DNA of 28,243 bases from Anaerolineales bacterium (GTDB taxonomy: Bacteria; Chloroflexota; Anaerolineae; Anaerolineales; JABWBV01), in NCBI GenBank assembly GCA_020634875.1, contig JACKAX010000038.1, positions 1-28,243 of the forward strand. The letters run 5' to 3'. Shown piece by piece: positions 1 through 8,266 of this stretch. A model generated the notes under the pieces. It had not been told where the DNA came from and made no database searches. It saw nothing but the letters and a program-made list of their open reading frames with translations. Made by a program: the position numbers and the translations under genes. The stretch's first letter is position 1. Each line of letters starts with the position of its first letter.

Positions 1-1572
1 CAACATCTTATGGATATGCAGCGTGAGTTGGAGTGCCAGCCGGGTTTCGGGGTTGTCGAGGTCGAGACTGGTGATCTCCTGAATGCGCTCTAAACGGTAG
101 ATAAGGGTGTTCCGGTGGATGTAGAGGTAATGGGCGGTCTTTTTCAGGTTGCCGTTGCGCTCGAAATAGACTTCGAGCGTGCGGATGAGTTCCTTGCCGT
201 TTTCGTGTCCAAGTAGGGGACCGAGAATCTCTTGCTGAAAGGCTTTGAGTTCGGGGCTGTTTTCGATTTGCAGAAGCAGACGATAGACGAGCAGATCGGG
301 GTAAAAAAGCGGACGGGTTTCGGCGAGGCGTTGGGCCATTTCCAACGCCTGCCCCGCCTGGCGGAAGGAGTTGAGCCAGTCATCGAGGGATTGGGCGGGC
401 GTGCCGATCCCACAGCGAGGGCGGGAGTCCTGATAACCTAACATACCCCGATCCACCACACTACGTCCAAGGTTGATGGCTTCCTCCGGGCGCACCTTTT
501 CAGGGTCCACTTCGCAAAAGCAAATTACTTGATTTTCCAGCACATTGACAATTGCGGTGATTCCCTGCCTGGCAATTTCGCCGTTGACGAGTGTTTCGAG
601 ACGCCGCACAGAGGGGGGTTCGGGGGCATCCCAACAAAACCGCAGGCAGGTATGGGCCTGTTCGAGATCGAGCCCCATTGGCTCCGTCCACAAGCGAATA
701 TCGCGCGGGGATAGCTCGCCATGCACGAGGGCAGTAATCAAGTCGCCGCGCAGCCTTTTTTCGGCTTCACGCACCGCTTTGGAACGGGACATCTCCACCG
801 CGCAGGCAATCGCCCCCTGTTCGGCTACCACGCGGCTGAGAGCGGTCATCTCCCCAACTTTATCCACGATGGACAGGTAGCCCCGCGCCATCCCACCCAC
901 GTTGATCGAGATGATCAATCGGGCGAGGCCATTGGGCAAAGCCTGATGTTTGAGTTCGCTTTGCTTGCCAGCTTCTTTGCGATCCCGGAAGCCTTCGGGT
1001 AAATTCTCGGGAATGGCAACCTGCCGGAGCACACTCTCCCACACGGACGCCAACCGCATCGGGGAATGGGAGGCGACGACCTCCAGGCGTTTGTCCTGCA
1101 CAAGCACACCCTGGGTGGAGATTTCGCCCATCGCAGCAACTAACCCACCCAGGCCCGCCCCCTCCGCGGCCAGTTGCGTGAGATGTGCCTGGATTTCCTT
1201 GCCCTTTTCGATTAGATACGCGCCCCGGTTAACCAGGGTCGTAAGCAGATCGCGGTAAATGGCTTGCAGGTCTTCTTCGGCAGAAACCGTTGCCACGGGA
1301 ATTGGCACCCCCTGAAACGTGTCAGGAGCCGGGGGGAGGCCGACCGAAATGACTGCGGCAACATCCCGTTTGGCAGCGGCAAGTACCTTTTCAGGTGTCA
1401 AGTCGGGGCCGGGGACAAGCCAGGCTTCGCTGGGGCGCGCAGCATTCATGTCGAGGGTAATCCAACCAATCAGCAGATTCTCCGCCTGGGCTTCTTCTAC
1501 GGCGAGGAAAGAGAAACGGCCCGGGAGCGTAAGTTGGAGGAGGGTGAGGAGAGAGGAGGCGGGGACAGACAT
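1..1572 (-). CDS. PucR/CdaR-family transcriptional regulator (3' end cut by window edge)
   Basis: An open minus-strand frame of 524 codons runs from the ATG at 1572 to the window edge with no stop, so the protein is C-terminally incomplete by probably only a few residues. The last ~65 residues form a PucR-type helix-turn-helix (HTH_30): a segment reading TLEVYFERNGNLKKTA, then HRNTLIYRLERI. Before it lies a CdaR GGDEF-like region with GIGTPAQSLDDW and FRQAGQALEMA, and the DLITALVHGE segment typical of the family. The N-terminal ~250 residues are not clearly assignable and may be the sensory part. Family members are activators of catabolic or stress genes that respond to small molecules. It diverges from the R2lox gene with 72 bases between starts, so it may regulate that gene; this is inference. 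No Shine-Dalgarno precedes the start. Confidence 0.85.
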   Translation of the reverse strand, partial: MSVPASSLLTLLQLTLPGRFSFLAVEEAQAENLLIGWITLDMNAARPSEAWLVPGPDLTPEKVLAAAKRDVAAVISVGLPPAPDTFQGVPIPVATVSAEEDLQAIYRDLLTTLVNRGAYLIEKGKEIQAHLTQLAAEGAGLGGLVAAMGEISTQGVLVQDKRLEVVASHSPMRLASVWESVLRQVAIPENLPEGFRDRKEAGKQSELKHQALPNGLARLIISINVGGMARGYLSIVDKVGEMTALSRVVAEQGAIACAVEMSRSKAVREAEKRLRGDLITALVHGELSPRDIRLWTEPMGLDLEQAHTCLRFCWDAPEPPSVRRLETLVNGEIARQGITAIVNVLENQVICFCEVDPEKVRPEEAINLGRSVVDRGMLGYQDSRPRCGIGTPAQSLDDWLNSFRQAGQALEMAQRLAETRPLFYPDLLVYRLLLQIENSPELKAFQQEILGPLLGHENGKELIRTLEVYFERNGNLKKTAHYLYIHRNTLIYRLERIQEITSLDLDNPETRLALQLTLHIHKML

Positions 1573-1579
1573 AGGGGGA

Positions 1580-1588
1580 ATCGTATCA
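1580..1588 (-). promoter_or_regulatory. Extended -10 box, probable leaderless start of the PucR-type gene
   Basis: On the minus strand TGATACGAT (TGn plus a -10-like hexamer) ends 7 bases before the ATG at 1572. This places the expected transcription start at or within a base of the start codon. No convincing -35 box is visible. Confidence 0.4.
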
Positions 1589-1644
1589 CAATGTATTAGA
1601 ATTGGCGCGGATCATGTGAAACGTAATCAGTGAAGGAATAACTT

Positions 1645-2508
1645 ATGAACCGAACTTCTTTTACAACGACAACGCGCGGATTAAACCGCGAATCTGCCCC
1701 TATGCGTCTGTATGAAAAGGCAAAACGATTTGGGGTTTGGAACCCCGCAGACATTGATTTGGCGCGAGATGCAGTGGATTGGAAAAGATTAACCGACGAC
1801 GAACGGCGGTTAATCTTGCATTTGACAACGTTATTTCAGGCTGGTGAGGAGGCGGTCACACTCGATTTACTGCCCCTCATCGAAATAATCGCGGCGGAAG
1901 GAAGATTAGAAGAGGAGATGTTCCTCACCACGTTTTTGTTTGAAGAAGCGAAACATGTGGACTTTTTCGCTCGTTTTTTGGAAGAGGTGGCCGGACATAA
2001 CACCGATTTGGAACACTTCCACGAAGACAACTATCGAACCGTTTTTTATGAGGCTCTCCCCGCCGCGCTGGGCCGCCTGCGAACCGACCACTCCCCTGAA
2101 GCACAAATCCGCGCCTCAGTGACGTATAACATGATCGTCGAGGCCGTTCTGGCAGAAACAGGCTACCACGCATATTACACCATTTTGGATCGGCATCAGA
2201 TTTTGCCAGGCACGCGGCAAGGCATCGTTCACTTACAGCAAGATGAATCCCGGCACATTGCTTATGGCCTGCACCTGCTTTCCCGGTTGGTCGCCGCGCA
2301 TCCTAACCTGTGGGATGCGCTGGAAGATCAAATGAACCAGCTTTTCATCCCTGCGGTAGGGGTTATTGCGGATGCGTTTGCCAGTTACGATCCGATCCCG
2401 TTTGGTCTGGTCGAAAGCGACTTTGTGGATTTTGCGGTAACACAGTTCAATTTACGCATAGAACGATTGGAACGTGCCCGAGAGGGCCAACTCACAGATA
2501 TTACGTAG
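1645..2508 (+). CDS. R2lox-like ligand-binding oxidase (ferritin-like di-metal protein)
   Basis: A 287-residue protein of the ribonucleotide-reductase-R2-like superfamily. Six metal ligands are visible in the right spacing: E68 (GEEAVTLD), E101 and H104 (FEEAKH), E166 (NMIVEAV), E201 and H204 (QQDESRH). V71 and Y161 sit where known R2lox proteins form a Val-Tyr ether crosslink, which separates this group from true R2 subunits. R2lox enzymes carry a Mn/Fe cofactor, bind a long-chain fatty-acid-like ligand and are thought to oxidise lipids; the physiological substrate is unknown. No ribonucleotide reductase large subunit lies nearby, which fits R2lox over NrdB. A Shine-Dalgarno (GAAGGAA) precedes the ATG. 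The gene diverges from the PucR-type regulator. Confidence 0.88.
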   Translation: MNRTSFTTTTRGLNRESAPMRLYEKAKRFGVWNPADIDLARDAVDWKRLTDDERRLILHLTTLFQAGEEAVTLDLLPLIEIIAAEGRLEEEMFLTTFLFEEAKHVDFFARFLEEVAGHNTDLEHFHEDNYRTVFYEALPAALGRLRTDHSPEAQIRASVTYNMIVEAVLAETGYHAYYTILDRHQILPGTRQGIVHLQQDESRHIAYGLHLLSRLVAAHPNLWDALEDQMNQLFIPAVGVIADAFASYDPIPFGLVESDFVDFAVTQFNLRIERLERAREGQLTDIT

Positions 2509-2531
2509 ACTATTCCCATTGTCTGCCTTTC

Positions 2532-2540
2532 TGGTAAGAT
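2532..2540 (+). promoter_or_regulatory. Extended -10 box before the glycosyltransferase
   Basis: TGGTAAGAT lies 6 bases before the ATG at 2547. Transcription would start at about the A of the start codon. There is no Shine-Dalgarno in the gap and no clear -35. Confidence 0.4.
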
Positions 2541-2546
2541 GCCCCT

Positions 2547-3320
2547 ATGCCTCCGCTCGTCTCCATCATCACTCCCTCGTTCAACCAGGCGCGTTTCCTG
2601 GAAGCGACGATCCAATCCGTCCTCCATCAGGATTACCCGGATATCCAATACCTGATCGCCGATGGCGGATCCACTGACGGGAGTGTGGACATCATCCAAA
2701 AATATGCCGCCCGCATTCATTGGTGGGTCTCCGAAAAAGATCGGGGCCAGACGGACGCCATTAACAAAGGCTTTGCCCACGCCACCGGAGACATCCTCGC
2801 GTGGCTCAATTCCGACGACACCTACGAACCCGGCACAATCACCGAAGCCGTCGCGTACCTGACCGCCCACCCCGAAATCGGGATGGTTTATGGGGACGCG
2901 AACTTCATTGACGAACACGGAAAAACCATCGGGCAGTTCAACGCCCGGCAAACGGACTACTCCCGATTGATGCGCGGGGCGGTATACGTGCCCCAGCAAG
3001 CCGCCTTCTTCCGGGCGGACTTGTGGCGCAAGGTCGGCCCGCTCGACCCTTCCTTTTATTTTGCAATGGACTACGATTTGTGGGTGCGTCTCGCCAAACT
3101 CGCGCCCCTGCACTATCACCCCGGCCACGTCTGGGCGAACTTCCGCCTGCACGGGGATGCCAAATCCATCGCCGCGGATGACCGTTGCTGGCCGGAAATG
3201 CTCAAGGTCCACCGGCGTGAGGGGGGGCATCCGCTCTCGATCATCACCCTGCGCTACCTCACCCGGCGTGCCCTGGCGCCGCTCATCATGTCGCGGCGAC
3301 GGAGAAAATTTCAAGCATGA
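2547..3320 (+). CDS. Family 2 (GT-A) glycosyltransferase
   Basis: A 257-residue protein with the GT2 N-terminal signature VSIITPSFNQARFLEATI, the nucleotide-binding ADGGSTDGS at about residues 38-46, and the metal-binding SDD (89-91) inside LAWLNSDDTY. It lacks membrane segments, so it should act at the cytoplasmic face, transferring a sugar from a nucleotide donor to a glycan or lipid acceptor; the substrate cannot be read from sequence. The FRxHGDAKS segment near residue 205 is common in GT2 proteins of polysaccharide loci. Its last bases (ATGA) overlap the start of the secreted GH43-like gene, so the two are probably translationally coupled and act in one glycan process. Confidence 0.9.
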   Translation: MPPLVSIITPSFNQARFLEATIQSVLHQDYPDIQYLIADGGSTDGSVDIIQKYAARIHWWVSEKDRGQTDAINKGFAHATGDILAWLNSDDTYEPGTITEAVAYLTAHPEIGMVYGDANFIDEHGKTIGQFNARQTDYSRLMRGAVYVPQQAAFFRADLWRKVGPLDPSFYFAMDYDLWVRLAKLAPLHYHPGHVWANFRLHGDAKSIAADDRCWPEMLKVHRREGGHPLSIITLRYLTRRALAPLIMSRRRRKFQA

Positions 3321-4360
3321 CGCGTCTTCGTCTATCCCTGCTCGCACTCTTAGCTGTTCTCTCTGGGGGGTTTTTGCACTTATCCGTCGTCCGCGCTGTG
3401 TCCGCCGCGTGTCCGCCGTATGGCTGGTTCCCGGATAATTTCGGGCTAAAGGATCATTCCGTGTTTAAGTATGACGGATATTACTATCTTGTCTCCATTT
3501 TTATCCCGGGGGAACGCAAATTTGCCTATGCCCGTTCTCAGGATTTATGCGAATGGGAAGATTTGGGGCCGATTCTTGCCGAAAGAACGCCAGGGACATG
3601 GGATGAAATGGCGATTTGGGCACCCTTCGTCCTTGAAGAAGCGGACGTCTATTATCTCTACTACACTGGCGTCACTTCCGATTTCACCCAAAGCATTATG
3701 CTGGTAACTTCAACGGATCCCGCCGATCCCACCGCGTGGCAACCTCAGGGCATGATCTTTCAACCCACGCATCCCGGAGCCGGCTGGACAGCAGGCATCT
3801 GGGCAGATTGCCGCGACCCACACGTAATTTATGCAGATGGACAATATTATTTATTCTATACAGGCACAGATATTGCAGGAGGCATCGTCGGGGTTGCCAG
3901 TGCCCCTGCACCCGAAGGCCCCTGGACAGATTTAGGCCCGGTCGTGCCACCAGTTCTCGATCAATATTATGAAAGCCCATCGGTTTTCTTCCACGATAGC
4001 GGCTACTTCTTGGCATATCACAAGATCCAGAGTGGCCTTTCTGCAGGCACCTTCACCGAAATAAGCGAAACCCCCGCCGGACCATATTCATCCCCCCAGT
4101 TCCTTGGTTACGGATGGGCGCATGAATTTTGGCAAGATGCAGAATTTGCCTGGTACACCTCATACCTGACCACCTACAAAGTCACCATTGCCCCCGTTTT
4201 TTGGAACGCATACCAAACGCCTCCACGCCCCATGCTTGTACAAATGAGCCACGCGATGTACATTCCTAACGTTCTCGCCCCCTTTGCCCGTCCACCTGCA
4301 CAGGTACACGGGCCGCTCCCAACGCCTACGCCTACTCCTTCTTTTTCAGCCCCCCCGTAA
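3317..4360 (+). CDS. Secreted GH43-like five-bladed beta-propeller glycosidase
   Basis: A 347-residue protein with an N-terminal signal sequence (basic MTRLR, hydrophobic core, probable cleavage near A27-A31). The mature part shows propeller-blade repeats of the form DGYYYLVS, ADVYYLYYTG, DGQYYLFYTG and SGYFLAYH, typical of GH43/GH117-type clan-F folds. Candidate catalytic residues by position are D46 (KDHSVF, base), D167 (RDPHV, pKa modulator) and E219 (YESPSV, acid). Such enzymes usually cleave arabinose, xylose or related linkages; the specificity here is unknown. The C-terminus is Pro/Thr-rich (PTPTPTPSFS) with no anchor after it, suggesting release or wall association. It starts inside the stop of the glycosyltransferase. 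Its last 29 bases overlap the end of the convergent HEAT gene. Confidence 0.78.
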   Translation: MTRLRLSLLALLAVLSGGFLHLSVVRAVSAACPPYGWFPDNFGLKDHSVFKYDGYYYLVSIFIPGERKFAYARSQDLCEWEDLGPILAERTPGTWDEMAIWAPFVLEEADVYYLYYTGVTSDFTQSIMLVTSTDPADPTAWQPQGMIFQPTHPGAGWTAGIWADCRDPHVIYADGQYYLFYTGTDIAGGIVGVASAPAPEGPWTDLGPVVPPVLDQYYESPSVFFHDSGYFLAYHKIQSGLSAGTFTEISETPAGPYSSPQFLGYGWAHEFWQDAEFAWYTSYLTTYKVTIAPVFWNAYQTPPRPMLVQMSHAMYIPNVLAPFARPPAQVHGPLPTPTPTPSFSAPP

Positions 4361-5723
4361 CCTTTCGCAATGCGCCAAATAACCCGCCCGTTCGAGGCAC
4401 AGTTGCCTCACGTTTCTCCGTAGAGGTGGGAGCAATTTGTTTAAGCACTTCCACCGCGCGCGCACGCACGACCGGATCGGTATGACGCGTGTATGGGCGA
4501 AGAGCCGTTTCGCCCGCAGGCCCAATCTTCACCAGCGCCGAGACAGCCAGTTCGGCCAAATCTTCATCTACTCCCTGCAAAAAGGTCAACAAGGGGGAAA
4601 TAGACATAGGGTCGCCAATCTCGCCCAACGCAGCAATAGCATAGCCGCGCACCTGTAAGTCATTATCGCGCAATAGCCGGATCAATTCCTGGTTGGCTTC
4701 TTTGGAACGCGTTTTCCCTAGCGAAAACGCCGCCTGCGCCCGCACATCATCACTCCGATCATGTAGCAAATGCACCAAAGCCAATACAGCGCGATGGTCT
4801 GGAATTTCGCCCAGAGCCAGTGCGACGTAAGAGCGAACATCGTGGCTTTCGTCCTGAGCCGCTTCGATCAGCGCAGGGATCGCCGCGGTTTCCCCAATCT
4901 GGCCCAGAGAGTGAGCTGTCAATGCACGCACGGTGGGAATTGGGTCTTTCAACATGCCAATGAGCGGAGTCACCGCGCGGGGATCAGCCAACATTCCCAG
5001 GGATTCGACTGCCGCCTGGCGCACCATCTCCTGCGGATCAACCAACGTTTCGATCAATGCCTGCACTGCAACTTCATCGCCCGAATGCCCCAAGGCATTT
5101 GCCGCATTCATCCGCCGAACCCAATCATAATCACTCACCGCACGGATCAACGCCTGTACTGCGGGCGCGCCGATTTGGCGTAGGGCATCCGCGACCGCTT
5201 CCTGTACTGCATAACTAGGATCAGAAAGCGCATCAATTAAAGCCGATATCGCCGCGGGAGCTTTTAATTTACCCAACGCAATCGCAGCTTGCTTCCGCAC
5301 GTGATCACTTTGGTCCACTAACCCCTCCATTAACAAGGGTACAGCGGCTAACTCCCCTATATCGCCTAACAAATAAGCACTCGCGGCCCGGACCGCCCGA
5401 TTGGAATGATTGAGCGCACCTATCAACTGCTCGGTTGCTGGTTGTCCAATGCGTTTTAACGCGCGCATCACTTCCCGACGCACATCGGCCTCAGTATCCC
5501 CCAGAATTGGAATCAAAAACTGGGTCGACCCCGGATGGGCAATTTTACCCAGGGCGGCCGCGGTCATCTGGCGGATGTCAGGAAACTCATCGCGCAGAGT
5601 GGTCACCAGAATGGGTACAGCTGCATCCCCTTCAGCAGACAAGTCTTCGATGGCGCGGCGGCGGATTTTAGGGTTCGGATGATAAAGAGCGTCCTTTAAA
5701 TGTTCTAGATTTTTCATACTCAA
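4332..5723 (-). CDS. HEAT-repeat (PBS lyase HEAT-like) protein
   Basis: A 463-residue protein made almost wholly of about fourteen ~31-residue HEAT units of the form VPxLIxxLxDxxxxVRxxAAxALGxIG, for example VRRMNAANALGHSGDE and VRALTAHSLGQIGETA. The solenoid fold serves protein-protein interaction; lyase activity seen in phycobilin relatives is not implied. No signal peptide or membrane segment is visible. The C-terminal ~40 residues leave the repeat pattern and end in basic GGLKKKE. The start at 5723 has AAAGG eight bases upstream; a second ATG two codons later is less well spaced. It follows the MscS gene by 16 bases in the same operon, so a scaffold role near that channel is possible but unproven. 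Confidence 0.9.
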   Translation of the reverse strand: MSMKNLEHLKDALYHPNPKIRRRAIEDLSAEGDAAVPILVTTLRDEFPDIRQMTAAALGKIAHPGSTQFLIPILGDTEADVRREVMRALKRIGQPATEQLIGALNHSNRAVRAASAYLLGDIGELAAVPLLMEGLVDQSDHVRKQAAIALGKLKAPAAISALIDALSDPSYAVQEAVADALRQIGAPAVQALIRAVSDYDWVRRMNAANALGHSGDEVAVQALIETLVDPQEMVRQAAVESLGMLADPRAVTPLIGMLKDPIPTVRALTAHSLGQIGETAAIPALIEAAQDESHDVRSYVALALGEIPDHRAVLALVHLLHDRSDDVRAQAAFSLGKTRSKEANQELIRLLRDNDLQVRGYAIAALGEIGDPMSISPLLTFLQGVDEDLAELAVSALVKIGPAGETALRPYTRHTDPVVRARAVEVLKQIAPTSTEKREATVPRTGGLFGALRKVTGGLKKKE

Positions 5724-5739
5724 TGCCTTTAATGTGTGT

Positions 5740-6543
5740 TTAGTCCGTCAGTGAAATGCCGGCCTCGTACAATCTTTCCTGCACCAAGGCTAACAAACGA
5801 GGCTGGGCGTCTGCCGCTCGCCCGAAACGGGTGTGAGCAACCAGGGTCAGTTCGGCGTGTTGGCCGATAGCCCCTGATTCATTAATAATCTGCCAGGGTT
5901 CCAACAAATTGGGCAACAAATTCACAGCTTCTTTGCCCAAAGTTTCCAACAAAGGCAAGGCTTCTGTTAACTGGGAGGCCTCAATCTTCAACCGCATCCG
6001 GGCAATAGAAAATCGTCCCCGGCTAAAGTTTCGCACGACACGGATTTCGCCATTGGGGATGACGTACAATTCTCCGGTGGGAGAACGCATCCATGTCGTG
6101 CGAAGATTGACCGCCTCGATCACGCCTTCCATTCCTAAAATTTCCACCTTTTCCCCTACAGAGAATGTATCTTCAAATAAAAACCCCATTCCAGCCAGAA
6201 TATCGCTCAATTGCGGCCTGGCCCCTAATCCAAACGCTGCGCTGAACAACCCAACTATCCACAGGAGAGTATCTACTCCGACAAATTGCAACAGGCTGAT
6301 CATCGTTGCCAATAGAAAGGCCAATACACTGATCAAACTGGCGATCAGCGCCTGTAAAGTTTGCTGGCGTTCCCGACTGGGGCGAGCATGGCGAGGAGTC
6401 AAACGGTTCAAACGAATAAACCGGGCCGCCATTCGGGCACTTAGTCGGTGTACAAACCAGGCAATCAAAAAAATGCCTGCAGTTCGCCACACATATCCCC
6501 ATCCAGAATAATTAATGAAGAATTCCATCCATTCTGCCAACAT
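5740..6543 (-). CDS. MscS-family mechanosensitive ion channel
   Basis: A 267-residue membrane protein. Hydrophobic segments lie at about residues 15-33 and 68-92, followed by the pore helix and the MscS core GLGARPQLSDILAG, then the beta-domain signature FSVGEKVEILGMEGVIEAV, TTWMRSPTGELYVIPNGEI and RNFSRG. The C-terminal alpha/beta domain completes the standard MscS layout at a length close to the minimal family. It opens under membrane tension to release solutes on osmotic downshock. It is the first gene of a two-gene minus-strand unit with the HEAT protein. A TATAAT box lies 11 bases upstream and no Shine-Dalgarno is seen. Confidence 0.92.
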   Translation of the reverse strand: MLAEWMEFFINYSGWGYVWRTAGIFLIAWFVHRLSARMAARFIRLNRLTPRHARPSRERQQTLQALIASLISVLAFLLATMISLLQFVGVDTLLWIVGLFSAAFGLGARPQLSDILAGMGFLFEDTFSVGEKVEILGMEGVIEAVNLRTTWMRSPTGELYVIPNGEIRVVRNFSRGRFSIARMRLKIEASQLTEALPLLETLGKEAVNLLPNLLEPWQIINESGAIGQHAELTLVAHTRFGRAADAQPRLLALVQERLYEAGISLTD

Positions 6544-6554
6544 AACTTTCTACA

Positions 6555-6560
6555 ATTATA
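6555..6560 (-). promoter_or_regulatory. Consensus -10 (TATAAT) for the mscS-HEAT unit
   Basis: A perfect minus-strand TATAAT lies 11 bases before the ATG at 6543, giving a leader of only about 4-5 bases. The -35 region is poor. It lies downstream of the strong terminator at 6613-6640, so the unit is transcribed independently of the kinase genes. Confidence 0.5.
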
Positions 6561-6612
6561 CAAAAGGCGTCAATCCACTGGGTATTCCGCTTTCGTAACA
6601 ATTAAGGGATAA

Positions 6613-6640
6613 AAAAGTGCGCTCTTGCAAGCGCACTTTT
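6613..6640 (-). terminator. Rho-independent terminator closing the kinase operon
   Basis: A perfect 11-bp inverted repeat (AAAAGTGCGCT / AGCGCACTTTT) with a 6-base loop, flanked by A and T runs. It lies 25 bases after the stop of the GAF-kinase gene. Confidence 0.9.
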
Positions 6641-6664
6641 AATTTTATCTTTTCAAAACAGGTG

Positions 6665-8254
6665 CTACTCTTTTGCTGTTTGGGCGTTCAAAAACGCGGC
6701 CAGCCCGACATAGGTGTAAGGCTTTAGAGCCACATCTTTGACTCCCGCTTTCATATACTGGGCAGCACGTTGTGTATCCAGGGCAGCAGTGACCACCACA
6801 GTTTTATTAGCCACACCCGCTTCTTTCAATTGGGCAATCACCTCGGCAACGGGTTGGGTGGTGAGCGCTTCATCTACCAGGATCAGGTCTGCTTCAGCGG
6901 CTCCCGCAGGAGATTCTTGTACGACAACATTTTTCCCTGCGAGTTTGAGAACATTGGCAGCGAACAAAGCCCAGGTATCCGTAGCTTCATCCACAAAGAA
7001 GATATTTTGTGGGGCGTGACTCAGGTCAATCGCTTCATCATCAGGCGCAGTAGGAATGACGATGGTGAAGGTGGCTCCTTTGCCGGGTTCGCTATCTACG
7101 GTGATCCGTCCCCCCATTTGGGAGAGCGTAACCAGTCCAGCGGCTAACCCCAACCCCGCGTAGCCAGAGCCTTTGGTAGTGAAGAACGCGGTCCAGATTT
7201 GGTCTTTATGCTCGGGCGCGATACCTTCCCCATCATCGGCGATGCTAATGGCAATGTGCGCGCGGTCGAGGGTCGGGGTTATGGTGGCGGAAATGTGGTT
7301 GGCGTGAGCTTCCAGGGAATTTTGGAATAGGTAGCCCAACACCCGCGCCAATTGGGTCGTATCGGTGAGACCAAAGGGGGTGTCGGGGGCAATTTCGATG
7401 GAGAGTTTGTCCGCGGAGATATTGTTAAAAAATGCGGCAGCCTGCACAACATCGGGGATCAGGGCAGCGCGGAGGGTTTGATCCCGCCCGGGGCCAATCA
7501 TCCGCTCACGCACATCTACGATCAGGCGGGCGTTTTCGGCGACGATGTCCAGGTCTTCTTTGAGGGATTCGCGGTCGAGGGGTTCAGCCTCCAAATCCGC
7601 TTTCATCCGGGCAACAGTCGAGGTGATAGGCTGAGCTTTATTGCCGATCCAATGAATAGCCTGGATGGTGGCGGTCGCGAGGGCCTCGTAGGTTTTGGCA
7701 CGGACCAGCGCGGCGTGGGCGCGTTCCACTTCTTTCAAGAGGGCAGCATTGTGAATGGCAATCGCTAGTTGATCGGCCATCGCCATCAACGAGGAAATAT
7801 CCTCATCGTTAAATGCAGCTTCCTCAACACTTTGCACCGTCACTGCGCCAAAGGTATTTTCCCCCACAATCAGAGGGAGGGCCATTTCGGAGCGGGTGTC
7901 AGGCAAATAGGGATTTTTGAAGAAGACGGCTTCTTCGCCCACGTCGAGGGCGATGCGCGCTTCCCGCCAGGCAATAGATGCGCCGATCATAGACTGACCG
8001 CCCACTTCGAGTTTATGACCAGCTTCAATCATTTTCCGGCCTGCTTCGCCGCGCCCGGCGCGGAGTACGGCCCAATGTTTGGCGTCATCAATGAGAAAAA
8101 CGCCCGCATAGTAAAAATTGTAAGCATCACAGATGATGTCCACTGCAGCAGGGAGCAGTTCGTCCAAACTGCGGAGGGTAGTGATATTTTTGGCAACCTG
8201 GGCGGCAGCTTGAAGCAATGCAGCTCGGCGTTCGGCTGATTTGGGGGAAGTCAT
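6665..8254 (-). CDS. GAF-domain histidine kinase with C-terminal receiver-like domain
   Basis: A 529-residue soluble protein. Order: GAF domain (about 20-175), a DHp-like helical hairpin with the unusual box HWIGNKAQPI (H201), a HATPase with N-box N312, G1 box DDGEG (340-344) and GLGL (367-370), then a receiver-like domain (about 415-525). The receiver keeps D422/E423, a candidate phospho-acceptor D461 (ILVDEAL), T489 and K511, but the segment around D461 is short. It should autophosphorylate in response to a cytoplasmic ligand and pass phosphate internally or to the response regulator encoded 12 bases upstream. The GAF sequence (ALDVGEEAVFF, SEMALPLIV) closely parallels the GAF of the 633-residue kinase, implying duplication. 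Shine-Dalgarno AAGGAG supports the start. Confidence 0.87.
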   Translation of the reverse strand: MTSPKSAERRAALLQAAAQVAKNITTLRSLDELLPAAVDIICDAYNFYYAGVFLIDDAKHWAVLRAGRGEAGRKMIEAGHKLEVGGQSMIGASIAWREARIALDVGEEAVFFKNPYLPDTRSEMALPLIVGENTFGAVTVQSVEEAAFNDEDISSLMAMADQLAIAIHNAALLKEVERAHAALVRAKTYEALATATIQAIHWIGNKAQPITSTVARMKADLEAEPLDRESLKEDLDIVAENARLIVDVRERMIGPGRDQTLRAALIPDVVQAAAFFNNISADKLSIEIAPDTPFGLTDTTQLARVLGYLFQNSLEAHANHISATITPTLDRAHIAISIADDGEGIAPEHKDQIWTAFFTTKGSGYAGLGLAAGLVTLSQMGGRITVDSEPGKGATFTIVIPTAPDDEAIDLSHAPQNIFFVDEATDTWALFAANVLKLAGKNVVVQESPAGAAEADLILVDEALTTQPVAEVIAQLKEAGVANKTVVVTAALDTQRAAQYMKAGVKDVALKPYTYVGLAAFLNAQTAKE

Positions 8255-8266
8255 AGGGTCTCCTTA

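Noticed and set aside
1645..2508. Ribonucleotide reductase R2 subunit
   Set aside because: The Val71/Tyr161 crosslink positions and metal-ligand pattern fit R2lox, and no nrdA/nrdE gene is nearby.
2385..3347. Long minus-strand open frame opposite the glycosyltransferase
   Set aside because: It is antisense to a clear GT2 gene, has no recognisable domain and mirrors the codon pattern of the real frame.
5909..6511. Plus-strand frame opposite mscS
   Set aside because: It is the antisense of a well-matched MscS gene and shows no ribosome site or domain.
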